A stretch of DNA of 64,000 nt from assembly GCA_963769765.1 (NCBI GenBank), contig CAVYNA010000003.1, forward strand, positions 372,001 through 436,000. The letters are read 5' to 3'. A program made the translations under genes and the position numbers. This DNA comes from Bog-756 sp963769765. Its GTDB lineage: Bacteria > Actinomycetota > Acidimicrobiia > Acidimicrobiales > RAAP-2. Position 1 is the stretch's first letter. Every line of letters begins with the position of its first letter. Shown in pieces: positions 16,143-23,882 of this stretch. The notes under the pieces are model-generated. The model did not search any database. It worked only from the letters and a program-made list of their open reading frames with translations, and had not been told where the DNA came from.

Positions 16143-16460
16143 GTGAGCACGGCGAACACCCTCCAGGCGCTCGTCGACCCGAGCCGCCTGGCGATTCTCG
16201 AGTTGCTGCTCGAGGGGGAGCGGCCCGTCGGCGACCTGGTCGAACGTCTCCCACTGAGTCAGCCCGCCGTCTCCAAGCACCTGCGCGTGCTCAAGGACGC
16301 CGGCCTCGTCGAGGCGCGTCCCGATGCGCAACGCCGCATCTACCGCATCCGACCCGAGCCGCTCGCCGAGCTCGACCGCTGGCTCGCCGCTTACCGAACC
16401 CTCTGGAACGCGCACCTCGACCGCCTCGAGGCGCATCTCGATGCGAGGAGATCGACATGA
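16143..16460 (+). CDS. ArsR-family transcriptional regulator
   Basis: A 105-aa winged-helix repressor: DPSRLAILELLLEGERPVGDLVERLPLSQPAVSKHLRVLKDAGLVEARPDAQRR is the textbook ArsR HTH-wing, and no metal-binding Cys box is present, so it is likely a non-metal member. Two tandem GTG codons (16140, 16143) could start it; 16143 is preferred because it lies 6 nt after the GATACT -10 element. Its stop overlaps the ATG of the SRPBCC gene, a pairing common in actinobacteria in which the small lipid-binding-fold protein is the regulated partner. Autoregulation through the spacer palindrome is inferred. Confidence 0.88.
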   Translation: MSTANTLQALVDPSRLAILELLLEGERPVGDLVERLPLSQPAVSKHLRVLKDAGLVEARPDAQRRIYRIRPEPLAELDRWLAAYRTLWNAHLDRLEAHLDARRST

Positions 16461-16969
16461 ACGATCCCATCTTGGTGACCGACGGAACACGCCCGGCAGT
16501 CCGTCTCGAGCGTCACCTGCCCGATCCGCCGCCGGTCGTCTGGGACGCGATCACCGAGCGCGAACAGCTCCGTTCGTGGTTCCCCTGCGACGTGATGGTT
16601 GCGGGAGGACGGTGGGAGGTCGGAGCGGCCATCACGTTCTCGTTCCCACCCGAGGTCATCGAGATGACCTTGACCGGCGAGGTCCTCGTGTTCGATCCCC
16701 CGACGCTGCTCGCCTACCGGTGGGGCGAGGAGATCCTCAGGTTCGAGCTGACCCCCGAGGACGGCGGGACGCGTTTGCTCCTCTTCGACGAGCTTCCACC
16801 CGAAGGCGCGGCCCGCAACGCCGCCGGATGGGAGGACTGCCTCGATCGGCTCGCAGGCATGACGGACGAGCGTGAGCCGTGGCAGCGTCGCTTCGAGCGG
16901 TACTCGGCCGCGTTCGCCCCGGTCATCGGTCCCCAGTCCGGACCGCCACCCGGCTACAAGGGAGGGTAG
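16457..16969 (+). CDS. SRPBCC/AHSA1-domain protein
   Basis: A 170-aa START-like protein of the Aha1 homologue type (AHSA1, PF08327). The opening RLERHLPDPPPVVWDAITEREQLRSWFP is the family signature, and the sequence ends with a short GPQSGPPPGYKGG tail. These proteins form a hydrophobic cavity; ligand unknown. Start and stop codons overlap with the preceding arsR (ATGA), so both are made from one transcript. Function of this pair is not established. Confidence 0.85.
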   Translation: MNDPILVTDGTRPAVRLERHLPDPPPVVWDAITEREQLRSWFPCDVMVAGGRWEVGAAITFSFPPEVIEMTLTGEVLVFDPPTLLAYRWGEEILRFELTPEDGGTRLLLFDELPPEGAARNAAGWEDCLDRLAGMTDEREPWQRRFERYSAAFAPVIGPQSGPPPGYKGG

Positions 16970-17002
16970 GCGACGCCGATCCGTGCCCCTACGCTGGCGT
17001 CG

Positions 17003-17863
17003 GTGACGGACTCGACGATGCCGGCGGTGTTCCTCGGACACGGCAATCCGATGAACACCCTCGAGCACAACCGCTACACGGACGCTTGGGCGAGCTTCGG
17101 TTCCACCGCCCCGCGTCCGCGCGCGGTGCTCGCGATCTCGGCCCACTGGTTCACCAACGCGACCGCGGTCACCGCGATGGCGGCTCCCCGCACGATCCAC
17201 GACTTCTACGGCTTTCCGGACGAGCTGTTCGCCTTCGACTACCCGGCGCCGGGTGCACCGGACGTCGCCGACGAGGTGATCGAGGTCCTCCGTCCGCACT
17301 GGGTCGGTGCGGACCTCGACAGCTGGGGCATCGACCACGGGACCTGGTCGGTGCTCGCCCACGTCTTCCCACACGCCGACGTCCCCGTCGTCCAGCTCGC
17401 CGTCAACGCGCTCGAACCACCGGGGTACCACTTCGACCTCGGCGTCAAGCTCGCTCCACTCCGCGAGCGCGGTGTGCTCGTCGTGGCGAGCGGGAACATC
17501 GTCCACAACCTGGGTCGCATCGACTGGGGGCGCCCCGATGGGGCCTTCGACTGGGCCGAGCGATTCGACGAGGCCGCCCGGACGGTGATGCTCGAGGCCC
17601 CTGCCGACGTGGCCCGGCTCGTCGAGCACCCCGACTACCCGCTCGCCGTCCCGACCCCGGACCACTTCTTTCCCCTCGCCTACCTCGCGGGCATCGCCGC
17701 CGCGGGCGGCGATCTCGAGGTCCTCGTCGACGGGTACGCGTACGGCTCGCTCTCGATGACCTGCCTCACCCTCGATCTCACCTGCCCCGAACAGCGAAGT
17801 ACCACCGGCGCAGCCGAGCTGCCCGACCCCGACACGGTGCCCGCCGACCAGACGAACGCGTGA
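17003..17863 (+). CDS. DODA-type (4,5-DOPA/YgiD-like) extradiol ring-cleavage dioxygenase
   Basis: A 286-aa LigB-fold metalloenzyme. Four His ligands or active-site residues expected in the YgiD/DODA group are visible in GHGNPMN, ISAHWF, ASGNIVHNLG and PTPDHFFPL. Homologues oxidise catecholic substrates such as L-DOPA using Zn or Fe; the natural substrate in bacteria is generally unknown. It starts at GTG 17003, 7 nt after a TACGCT -10 element, consistent with a leaderless mRNA of its own. Confidence 0.85.
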   Translation: MTDSTMPAVFLGHGNPMNTLEHNRYTDAWASFGSTAPRPRAVLAISAHWFTNATAVTAMAAPRTIHDFYGFPDELFAFDYPAPGAPDVADEVIEVLRPHWVGADLDSWGIDHGTWSVLAHVFPHADVPVVQLAVNALEPPGYHFDLGVKLAPLRERGVLVVASGNIVHNLGRIDWGRPDGAFDWAERFDEAARTVMLEAPADVARLVEHPDYPLAVPTPDHFFPLAYLAGIAAAGGDLEVLVDGYAYGSLSMTCLTLDLTCPEQRSTTGAAELPDPDTVPADQTNA

Positions 17864-17922
17864 GCGCTGCAGGGGCGCGGAGGGACGGCTCACGATGGAC
17901 GACATGGCTTTAGGCTCAGGGC

Positions 17923-18372
17923 ATGCCGATCACCGGGGAGTACGAGCCGAGCAGCTGGGACTGGGTCCGCGACCAGGTCGAGGAGTACGAGCGATCCGGC
18001 GGGCAGCGGGCCAACACCCTGCTCGACACGGGCATGCCGGTCGTGATCGTGACCACACGCGGCAACAAGACCGGCCGGGTGCGCAAGATGGCGCTCATGC
18101 GCGTCGAGCACGACGGTGCCTACGCGCTGGTCGCCTCGATGGGCGGAGCACCGACCAATCCGGTCTGGTACCTGAACATGAAGGCTCACCCGGGCGAGGT
18201 TGCGATCCAGGACGGTCCGGAGCCCTTCGACGTCGACGTCCGTGAGCTCGAAGGTGACGAACGGGAGGAGTGGTGGACGCGTGCAGTCTCCGTGTACCCG
18301 CCCTACGCCGAGTACCAGGAGAACACCACGCGGCGGATCCCGGTGCTGCTCGCGACCAGCCGCTCAGGCTGA
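17923..18372 (+). CDS. F420-dependent nitroreductase-family (DDN) protein
   Basis: A 149-aa member of the deazaflavin-dependent nitroreductase family (PF04075), a split-barrel flavin fold that binds coenzyme F420 and reduces quinones, nitro compounds or other electrophiles. The signature VVIVTTRGNKTGRVRK followed by ASMGGAPTNPVWYLNM and the Tyr-rich C-terminus (YPPYAEYQ) are clear. It implies that the host makes F420. TAGGCT (17911-17916) lies 6 nt before the ATG, so a leaderless transcript is likely. Confidence 0.92.
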   Translation: MPITGEYEPSSWDWVRDQVEEYERSGGQRANTLLDTGMPVVIVTTRGNKTGRVRKMALMRVEHDGAYALVASMGGAPTNPVWYLNMKAHPGEVAIQDGPEPFDVDVRELEGDEREEWWTRAVSVYPPYAEYQENTTRRIPVLLATSRSG

Positions 18373-18389
18373 CCGGACTTGCAGCACGA

Positions 18390-18530
18390 CTGAGTAAGCG
18401 CCCCCAGTCGGTGGGCGTGATCGCCGAGCTCCTCCTGGTCAGCCGTCCCGCGGTCTCACGGCACCTGCACGTGCTCAGGGGCGCGGGCCTGGTGACCGAC
18501 TCCCGGGACGGCAACCGTCGACAATCGGGG
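18390..18530 (+). pseudogene. remnant of an ArsR-family regulator
   Basis: In the 252-nt gap after the DDN gene one frame still encodes RPQSVGVIAELLLVSRPAV, then SRHLHVLRGAGLVTDSRDGN, which lines up with the core HTH and wing of ArsR proteins, including the intact one at 16143. The N-terminal helix, the wing end and the C-terminal helix are missing, there is no start codon, and past GNRRQSG the frame becomes Arg/Pro-rich noise. Most likely a decayed ArsR gene rather than a functional small protein. Confidence 0.65.
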
Positions 18531-18624
18531 ACGCGACGGAAGGGAGTGCCACTGGGCCCGGGTCCTCACCTTCGACCCCGGTATCCAAGAAGACACCGGG
18601 CCGACCGGGCGGCATACTCGGCGG

Positions 18625-19602
18625 ATGACCACCATCTACTACGAGCGCGACGCCGACCCTGCCGCACTGACCGGCGAGACGATCGCCGTCGTCGGCTACG
18701 GGAACCAGGGTCGGTCGTGGGCGCTCAACCTGCGCGACAGCGGCTGTGATCCCGTCGTGTGCGTACGGCGGGACGCCACCCGGGAACAAGCGTCCGAGGA
18801 CGGCTTCGACCCGCACGAGCTCGCGGCGGCCGACGAGGCGGACGTGGTGTGCGTGCTCGTGCCGGACGACGTGATCCCCCTCCTCGAGCTCGGGCCCGGA
18901 CCACGATCCTGTCTGATCGTCGCCTCCGGTTACTGCCTCGCCTTCGGCCGGCTCCGGCCACCCGGTGATGCCGGCCTCGTGGCCCCCCGGATGCTCGGGC
19001 CCGAAGTGCGGCGCTGCTACGAGGAGGGGTCGGGCTTCATCACCGCCGTCGGCGTCGAGCAGGACGCGACCGGTCGGGCACTGCAACGCGTACTCGGGAT
19101 CGCCTGCGCCATCGGCGGGCTGCGCCAGGGCGGTCTCGTGCTCACCGCCGCCCAGGAAGCCCTGCTCGACCTCGCGGTCGAACAGGTCCTCTCCCCGGCA
19201 CTGACCGCAGTCAACGCCGCCTTCGTCGAGACCATGCTCGAGCGGGGGATCCCGCTCGAAGCGGTCGTCGTGGAGCTCGTGCTCTCGGGCGAGGTCGAGC
19301 GCACCTACCGACTGCTGCGCGAGGTCGGCTACGCGGTCCAATCGGAGTTCCACTCCCCGACCAGCCAGTACGGCCAGCTCACCCGACGGGGTCGCTTCGA
19401 CCATCTCGACGTGCGAACGACGATGCAGTCGCTGACCGACGACATCGAGAGTGGTCGGTTCGCCGACGAGTGGGACGCCGAGCGGGACGCGGGGTACCCG
19501 ACCCTGTCCAGGCTGAAGGAGCTGCATGCGGGCCCCGCTGTCCGCGAGTTCGAAGCCGAGCTCCGTCAGCGCCTCGGGTCCGGCGTCGCCGCTCGGGCCT
19601 GA
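18625..19602 (+). CDS. ketol-acid reductoisomerase-like protein with altered active site
   Basis: A 325-aa IlvC homologue. The Rossmann motif GYGNQGRSWALNLRDSG near residue 24 and the knotted C-terminal domain signature (DLAVEQ, residues 182-187, holding the two Mg ligands Asp182 and Glu186) are clear. However, by-eye alignment places Ser101 where KARI has the catalytic His (ASGY instead of AHGF), Arg122 in place of the catalytic Lys (PRMLG), and Ser221 in place of the second Glu of the ECLHE motif. It therefore may not make branched-chain precursors and could act on another 2-keto acid. It stands alone, not with ilvB/N. CATACT at 18613-18618 precedes the ATG by 6 nt. Confidence 0.75.
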   Translation: MTTIYYERDADPAALTGETIAVVGYGNQGRSWALNLRDSGCDPVVCVRRDATREQASEDGFDPHELAAADEADVVCVLVPDDVIPLLELGPGPRSCLIVASGYCLAFGRLRPPGDAGLVAPRMLGPEVRRCYEEGSGFITAVGVEQDATGRALQRVLGIACAIGGLRQGGLVLTAAQEALLDLAVEQVLSPALTAVNAAFVETMLERGIPLEAVVVELVLSGEVERTYRLLREVGYAVQSEFHSPTSQYGQLTRRGRFDHLDVRTTMQSLTDDIESGRFADEWDAERDAGYPTLSRLKELHAGPAVREFEAELRQRLGSGVAARA

Positions 19603-19640
19603 GTGGTCGTGGTCGGAGCTCGACGAGCCCTTCCGCGCGT

Positions 19641-19744
19641 TCGTGCGATCGCACGATCTGACGATCGGACCGCTGACAGTGCACGTGCCAACACTCGCGC
19701 ATGCGTCCGAGTCGGTTGACGACCACAAGAGGCTCGTCTAGACA
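19641..19744 (+). promoter_or_regulatory. 16-bp palindrome and promoter upstream of the esterase gene
   Basis: The 177-nt gap between the KARI-like gene and the esterase gene contains a perfect 16-bp palindrome, TCGTGCGATCGCACGA (19641-19656), and farther down a promoter-like pair TTGACG (19716-19721) and TAGACA (19739-19744) with 17-nt spacing. The palindrome is about 60 bp upstream of the -35 box; it could be a regulator site or the stem of a weak terminator without a T-run. Confidence 0.4.
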
Positions 19745-19779
19745 GGATCTCGATCGACGGACGCAAGGGAGATCGCGGG

Positions 19780-20691
19780 ATGGACGGCTCGAATCGTCAA
19801 CGCAGTCGAACGGCCGGTACGACGGTCCGACGGGTGGTGGCAGTGTCCGGAGCCGTCCTCGCGTTGGCCGGGTCGATGGTGATGGCGGGCGCCGTGAGCG
19901 CCGGTGCGACCTCGGGCCTCAACTATGTGGCGCTCGGCGACTCCTATACCGCCGACCCCGGTGTCAGTGGGCTCGCGCCGGGCAGCTCGATCCTCTGCCT
20001 GCAGTCGTCGGCCGACTACCCGCACCAGGTCGGCGCCGCCAAGGGCGACGCCACCACTGACGCGAGCTGCTCCGGGGCGACCTCGAGCAACATGACGAGC
20101 TCCCAATACCCGGGCGTCCCGCCACAATTCGACGCGCTCAGCAGCTCGACCAACGTGGTCACGGTCGGCATCGGTGGGAACGACAACAACCTCTTCCTCG
20201 GTGCCCTCATTGCGTGCGGGATCACCGACATCGCCGACTTCCTCAACATCGGCGCACCGTGCCAGGCCATCTTCGGCAACACCTTCGCCAATGCCGTGTC
20301 AGGAGACGCGTCGACCATCGCCGGCGTGATCCAGGGCATCCATGCACGAGCACCTCACGCGAAGGTCTTCGTCGTCGGCTATCCAGACATCCTTCCTCAA
20401 AGCGGGCACTGCTATCCGACGATGCCCCTCACGACGGGCGACACCGCCTACTTGAACGGCGTCGAGAAGGATCTCAACTCGATGTTGGCCTCCGAGTCCG
20501 CCGGAAATGGCGCAACGTTCGTCGACACGTTCACCGCGTCGATCGGGCATGACGCCTGCAAGTCCGGCAGTGCGCAGTGGGTGAATCCGATCATCGCCAC
20601 GAACGGTGGGATCTCGGTGCACCCGACGCCGAAGGGCGTCGCGGAGACGGTGAAGCTGGTCGAGGCAGCGCTGACGGCGAAGGGCCTTTGA
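19780..20691 (+). CDS. secreted SGNH/GDSL-family esterase or lipase
   Basis: A 303-aa exported hydrolase. An N-terminal signal peptide (Arg-rich start, hydrophobic VAVSGAVLALAGSMVMAGAV, cleavage near AGA) precedes the SGNH core: block I YVALGDSYTAD with the catalytic Ser, block III GIGGNDNN with the oxyanion Gly/Asn, and block V SVHPTPKG with the catalytic His. Several Cys probably form disulfides, as in the Streptomyces scabies esterase group. Substrates would be extracellular lipids or acylated polymers. The ATG is preceded by GGGAG; a promoter lies about 35 nt upstream. Confidence 0.88.
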   Translation: MDGSNRQRSRTAGTTVRRVVAVSGAVLALAGSMVMAGAVSAGATSGLNYVALGDSYTADPGVSGLAPGSSILCLQSSADYPHQVGAAKGDATTDASCSGATSSNMTSSQYPGVPPQFDALSSSTNVVTVGIGGNDNNLFLGALIACGITDIADFLNIGAPCQAIFGNTFANAVSGDASTIAGVIQGIHARAPHAKVFVVGYPDILPQSGHCYPTMPLTTGDTAYLNGVEKDLNSMLASESAGNGATFVDTFTASIGHDACKSGSAQWVNPIIATNGGISVHPTPKGVAETVKLVEAALTAKGL

Positions 20692-20926
20692 TGCCACTCG
20701 CCGGGGGCTTGCCGAAATACTGACGCACGCGACCTGCTGGCGAGATTCGCACTGAGCCGTCGGGCGCGCCGCTACCGATTCGGCGCCAGCTCGCCGCTCC
20801 CATCTTCGGCCGACCGGGTGCTCCCGACCAGGGTCGAACGTCACGGGCCCGCCCGTCGGGCGAATGTGACCTGCGGCCCTGGTCGCGCCATCCCACCTCC
20901 AGCACAGTCGCAGATAGACGACCAAT

Positions 20927-20942
20927 CACCTGTCGACAGGTG
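20927..20942. promoter_or_regulatory. perfect 16-bp palindrome upstream of the permease gene
   Basis: CACCTGTCGACAGGTG ends 21 nt before the permease ATG, within a 272-nt gap in which no gene is seen. Its position, just ahead of the AAGGGAG ribosome binding site, fits either a repressor site over the start of the transcript or an mRNA hairpin next to the ribosome binding site. Confidence 0.5.
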
Positions 20943-20963
20943 TGCCGGTGAAGGGAGCCACCC

Positions 20964-22439
20964 ATGGCCATCAGGAAGGAACGTGCGGACCACGCGCCAC
21001 TGGAGCCGACCGGCGGCGAAGCCGGCATCACGCCGGCCCTCTCGGAACGCAACCAGCAGAAGGCACACACGCTCGGGCTGACCTCGGCGACCGGTCTCGT
21101 GATCGGCAGCATCGTCGGCACCGGCATCTTCACCATGCCGGCCGTCCTGGCCGGCGCCGGCTCGATGGGGATCGTGGTGCTCGGTGTGGTCGCCGTGGGC
21201 GCAATGCTGCTCGCGGTGCTGTTCGGGCAGCTCACCAAGCGGGTGCCCAACAGCGACGGTGGGCTCTATGCGTACTCGCGTCACGAGTTCGGCGACTTCG
21301 CCGGCTACCTCGTCGGCTGGTGCTACTGGATCCAATCCTGGGCCGGCAACGCGGCCATCGTTTCGTCCTGGGTGTTCTATGTCGACGCACTCTTCAATTT
21401 CACCCATCCGACCGGACTCCAGAACTGGGGCATCGCGATGGTCGGCCTGTGGGTGCCCGCCATGATCAACCTTGCCGGGATCCGGCACATGGCCTGGTTC
21501 CAGAACGTCACCGTTGTGCTGAAGTTCGTGCCGCTGCTCTTCGTCGGCGTGGTCGGTTGGTTCTATGTGCAGTCAGCGCACTTCGGCCCGTTCAACGCTT
21601 CGGGTGGTTCCCTCTACAGCGGCATCGGCATCGCCGCCGGTGTGGCCCTGTTCTCCTTCATCGGCGTCGAGGCGGCAGCGATCACCGCCAAGCGGGTCCG
21701 GAACCCACGGGTCAATGTCGGACGCGCTTCGCTGATCGGCACCGCACTGAGCGCGATCCTCTACTTGTTGGTGTCGGCCTCGGTGATGGGCCTCGTCTCG
21801 CACCAGACGCTGGTCAACACCGGTTCGCCGTTCGTCAATGCATTCCAGTCGATGTTTCCGGGACAGGCGTGGGCCGGTCGGTTCATCGCCGCCATCGCCG
21901 TCATCTCCGGCATCGGTGCGCTCAACGGTTGGACCCTCATCGTCACCGAGACGTCGCGGGCGGTGGCACAGGACGACCTCTTCCCACGACCGTTCGCCTG
22001 GACGGACCGGAAAGGGACCGCCTGGTTCGGCATCCTGGTCGGTACCGCACTTCCGTCGCTCCTCATGCTGTGGCGCTACATGACGAGCTCCGGGCTCACG
22101 GTTTTCACCTATCTCATCGATCTGACGGTGGTGACCGTGGCGATCCCCTACTTCATGTCGGCGATCGCACAGCTCACGTTCCTGGTCTCACGCCGCCGCA
22201 AGGTGCAGGGTTGGGCGCTCGCCCGTGACCTCGGTGTTGCAGGCCTCAGTGTGCTCTTCTCGATGTGGGTCACGTTCGCCTCGGGCTACCAGGTCGTCTA
22301 TCAGGCGCTCCTCGTGATCCTGGTCGGGCTCGTCTTCTACGCGTTCTTGAACGCCCGTCGACAACGTCTCGGCGAGACCGACGAACCGGTCGAAGCGGTC
22401 CCCGGCGGAGAGCCGGCCGCGCTGGTGGAGTCGGCATGA
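20964..22439 (+). CDS. APC-superfamily amino acid permease/antiporter
   Basis: A 491-aa transporter with about twelve membrane helices. TM1 carries the substrate-binding loop VIGSIVGTGIFTMPA typical of the APA/AdiC-ArcD group (basic amino acid/polyamine antiporters), and PNSDGGLYAYSRHEFG follows TM2-3. An arginine/ornithine exchange role would complement the arcABC genes about 20 kb upstream, but substrate specificity cannot be read from the sequence. The gene is monocistronic by spacing and preceded by a strong palindrome (20927-20942), so it is likely regulated. Confidence 0.85.
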   Translation: MAIRKERADHAPLEPTGGEAGITPALSERNQQKAHTLGLTSATGLVIGSIVGTGIFTMPAVLAGAGSMGIVVLGVVAVGAMLLAVLFGQLTKRVPNSDGGLYAYSRHEFGDFAGYLVGWCYWIQSWAGNAAIVSSWVFYVDALFNFTHPTGLQNWGIAMVGLWVPAMINLAGIRHMAWFQNVTVVLKFVPLLFVGVVGWFYVQSAHFGPFNASGGSLYSGIGIAAGVALFSFIGVEAAAITAKRVRNPRVNVGRASLIGTALSAILYLLVSASVMGLVSHQTLVNTGSPFVNAFQSMFPGQAWAGRFIAAIAVISGIGALNGWTLIVTETSRAVAQDDLFPRPFAWTDRKGTAWFGILVGTALPSLLMLWRYMTSSGLTVFTYLIDLTVVTVAIPYFMSAIAQLTFLVSRRRKVQGWALARDLGVAGLSVLFSMWVTFASGYQVVYQALLVILVGLVFYAFLNARRQRLGETDEPVEAVPGGEPAALVESA

Positions 22440-22521
22440 CTCGGTGACGGGTGGGCACGTCCCGGTGCGTGATGCCTGCGCCGCGAGCCGTCCTGGCGTC
22501 GTGAGCAGGGCCGACTCCTGC

Positions 22522-22613
22522 TAGCATGGCGGGCACCGTCGGAATCTTCCCGACGTGACCCGTTCGAGCCAAAGGCCGAGTAGGTCTCTTTCCGACTCGA
22601 ACGGAGCTCTCCC
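22522..22613 (+). promoter_or_regulatory. structured 5' leader of the DEAD-box helicase mRNA
   Basis: A TAGCAT -10-like hexamer (22522-22527) is followed by a 6-bp stem CGTCGG/CCGACG with a 7-nt loop (22537-22555), then an 8-bp perfect inverted repeat CGTTCGAG (22561-22568) / CTCGAACG (22596-22603) enclosing 27 nt. The right arm ends on the first G of the GGAG Shine-Dalgarno (22603-22606), so the long hairpin would limit ribosome access. This fits temperature- or helicase-sensitive autoregulation, an inference from layout. Confidence 0.5.
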
Positions 22614-23876
22614 ATCACCTCATTTCTCGATCTCGGCGTCAGCGCGTCCATCGCGAAGCGCCTCGACTCGCTCGGGATCACCGACCCCCTCCCGATTCAG
22701 ACCGCGACGATCCGCGACGCACTGGCAGGCCGGGACATCTGCGGACAGGCGCCAACCGGCTCCGGCAAGACCCTTGCATACGCCCTCCCGTTGGTGACCA
22801 GTTCCGTCCAACGCCCCGAACCGGGCGCGCCGAGCGGCCTGGTGCTCGTCCCCACCCGCGAACTTGCGCAACAAGTGCACGGGGTCCTCTCCTCCCTCCT
22901 CGGTTCCGGCAGGCGGCGGGTCGTCGCCGTCTACGGCGGTGTCGGGTACGGCGACCAGCGTGAGTCCCTTCGCCGCGGTGTCGACGTCGTGGTCGCCTGC
23001 CCGGGTCGCCTCGAAGATCTCATCGCCCGCGGCGACGTCCGCCTCGACCGCGTCGAAACGGTCGTCCTCGACGAGGCGGACAGGATGGTCGACATGGGCT
23101 TCCTCCGGCCGGTCCGGCGCCTGATCGACCGCACATCGGTCGATCGACAGGTCCTCCTCTTCTCCGCCACGATGGGCCGCGAGGTCGAAGCCATCAGCCG
23201 CACGTACCAGCACGATCCGTGCCGTTGCGTCATCGAGGCCGAAGCCGATGCCCTCGAATCCGTCTCGCACCACTTTTGGCGGGCCGAGCGGCCCGAGCGC
23301 GTCGCGATCACCGCCCGACTCATCGATCATCACGGCAAGGCGTTCGTCTTCTGCCGTACCAAGCGGGGTGCCGACCGGGTGGCCCGGCAGCTCCGATCGG
23401 CGGGCGTCTCCGTCGCCGCGATCCACGGTGACCGATCACAGTCACAACGGGCACGGGCACTTGCTTCGTTCTCAGCCGGCGAGACCCACGCGCTGATCGC
23501 CACCGACGTGGTCGCTCGCGGCATCCACGTCGACGATGTCCCGTGCGTTGTCCACTTCGATCCCGCCGACGACCGGGACGCCTACATCCACCGGTCGGGC
23601 CGGACCGGTCGGGCCGGCAACACCGGCACGGTCGTATCGCTGGTCCCCGGCGAGCTCCAGCGCGACGTGCGAACACTCCAACGTGCCCTCGGGCTTCCGG
23701 CAGGCCTCGACGTGCCATTCGCCGGAGACACCGCTGCGGGCGCGCATCGGCCGGTCGGCGGCAACGCCACCACCAAGTCCCGGCATGGCGAACCCGTAGG
23801 ACGAACCCCCAACCATTCACCTCGGCGGACGCCTCCGCCCCGACGGGGCCGGACGCGTTCGCGCGCCGGGCGCTGA
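22614..23876 (+). CDS. DEAD-box RNA helicase with apparent ATC start codon
   Basis: ATP-dependent RNA helicase of 420 aa, likely RhlE/DeaD-like. All core motifs are present: Q motif PLPIQT, motif I APTGSGKT, Ia PTRELAQQ, II DEAD, III SAT, IV FVFCRTKRGAD, V TDVVARGIHVDD and VI HRSGRTGRAG, then a basic Arg/Pro-rich tail. The frame has no ATG, GTG or TTG upstream of the Walker A motif; the first standard start is after it (TTG 22788, GTG 22791). The codon at 22614 is ATC, it sits 7 nt after GGAG and gives (M)TSFLDLGVSASIAKRL, the usual family N-terminus. An AUC start (as AUU in infC) is the best reading; a start-loss mutation or sequence error is the alternative. Confidence 0.85.
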   Translation: MTSFLDLGVSASIAKRLDSLGITDPLPIQTATIRDALAGRDICGQAPTGSGKTLAYALPLVTSSVQRPEPGAPSGLVLVPTRELAQQVHGVLSSLLGSGRRRVVAVYGGVGYGDQRESLRRGVDVVVACPGRLEDLIARGDVRLDRVETVVLDEADRMVDMGFLRPVRRLIDRTSVDRQVLLFSATMGREVEAISRTYQHDPCRCVIEAEADALESVSHHFWRAERPERVAITARLIDHHGKAFVFCRTKRGADRVARQLRSAGVSVAAIHGDRSQSQRARALASFSAGETHALIATDVVARGIHVDDVPCVVHFDPADDRDAYIHRSGRTGRAGNTGTVVSLVPGELQRDVRTLQRALGLPAGLDVPFAGDTAAGAHRPVGGNATTKSRHGEPVGRTPNHSPRRTPPPRRGRTRSRAGR

Positions 23877-23882
23877 ACTCCG

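Noticed and set aside
19526..19741. 71-codon forward frame overlapping the end of the KARI-like gene
   Set aside because: Begins inside a firm gene in another frame, lacks a ribosome binding site and family similarity.
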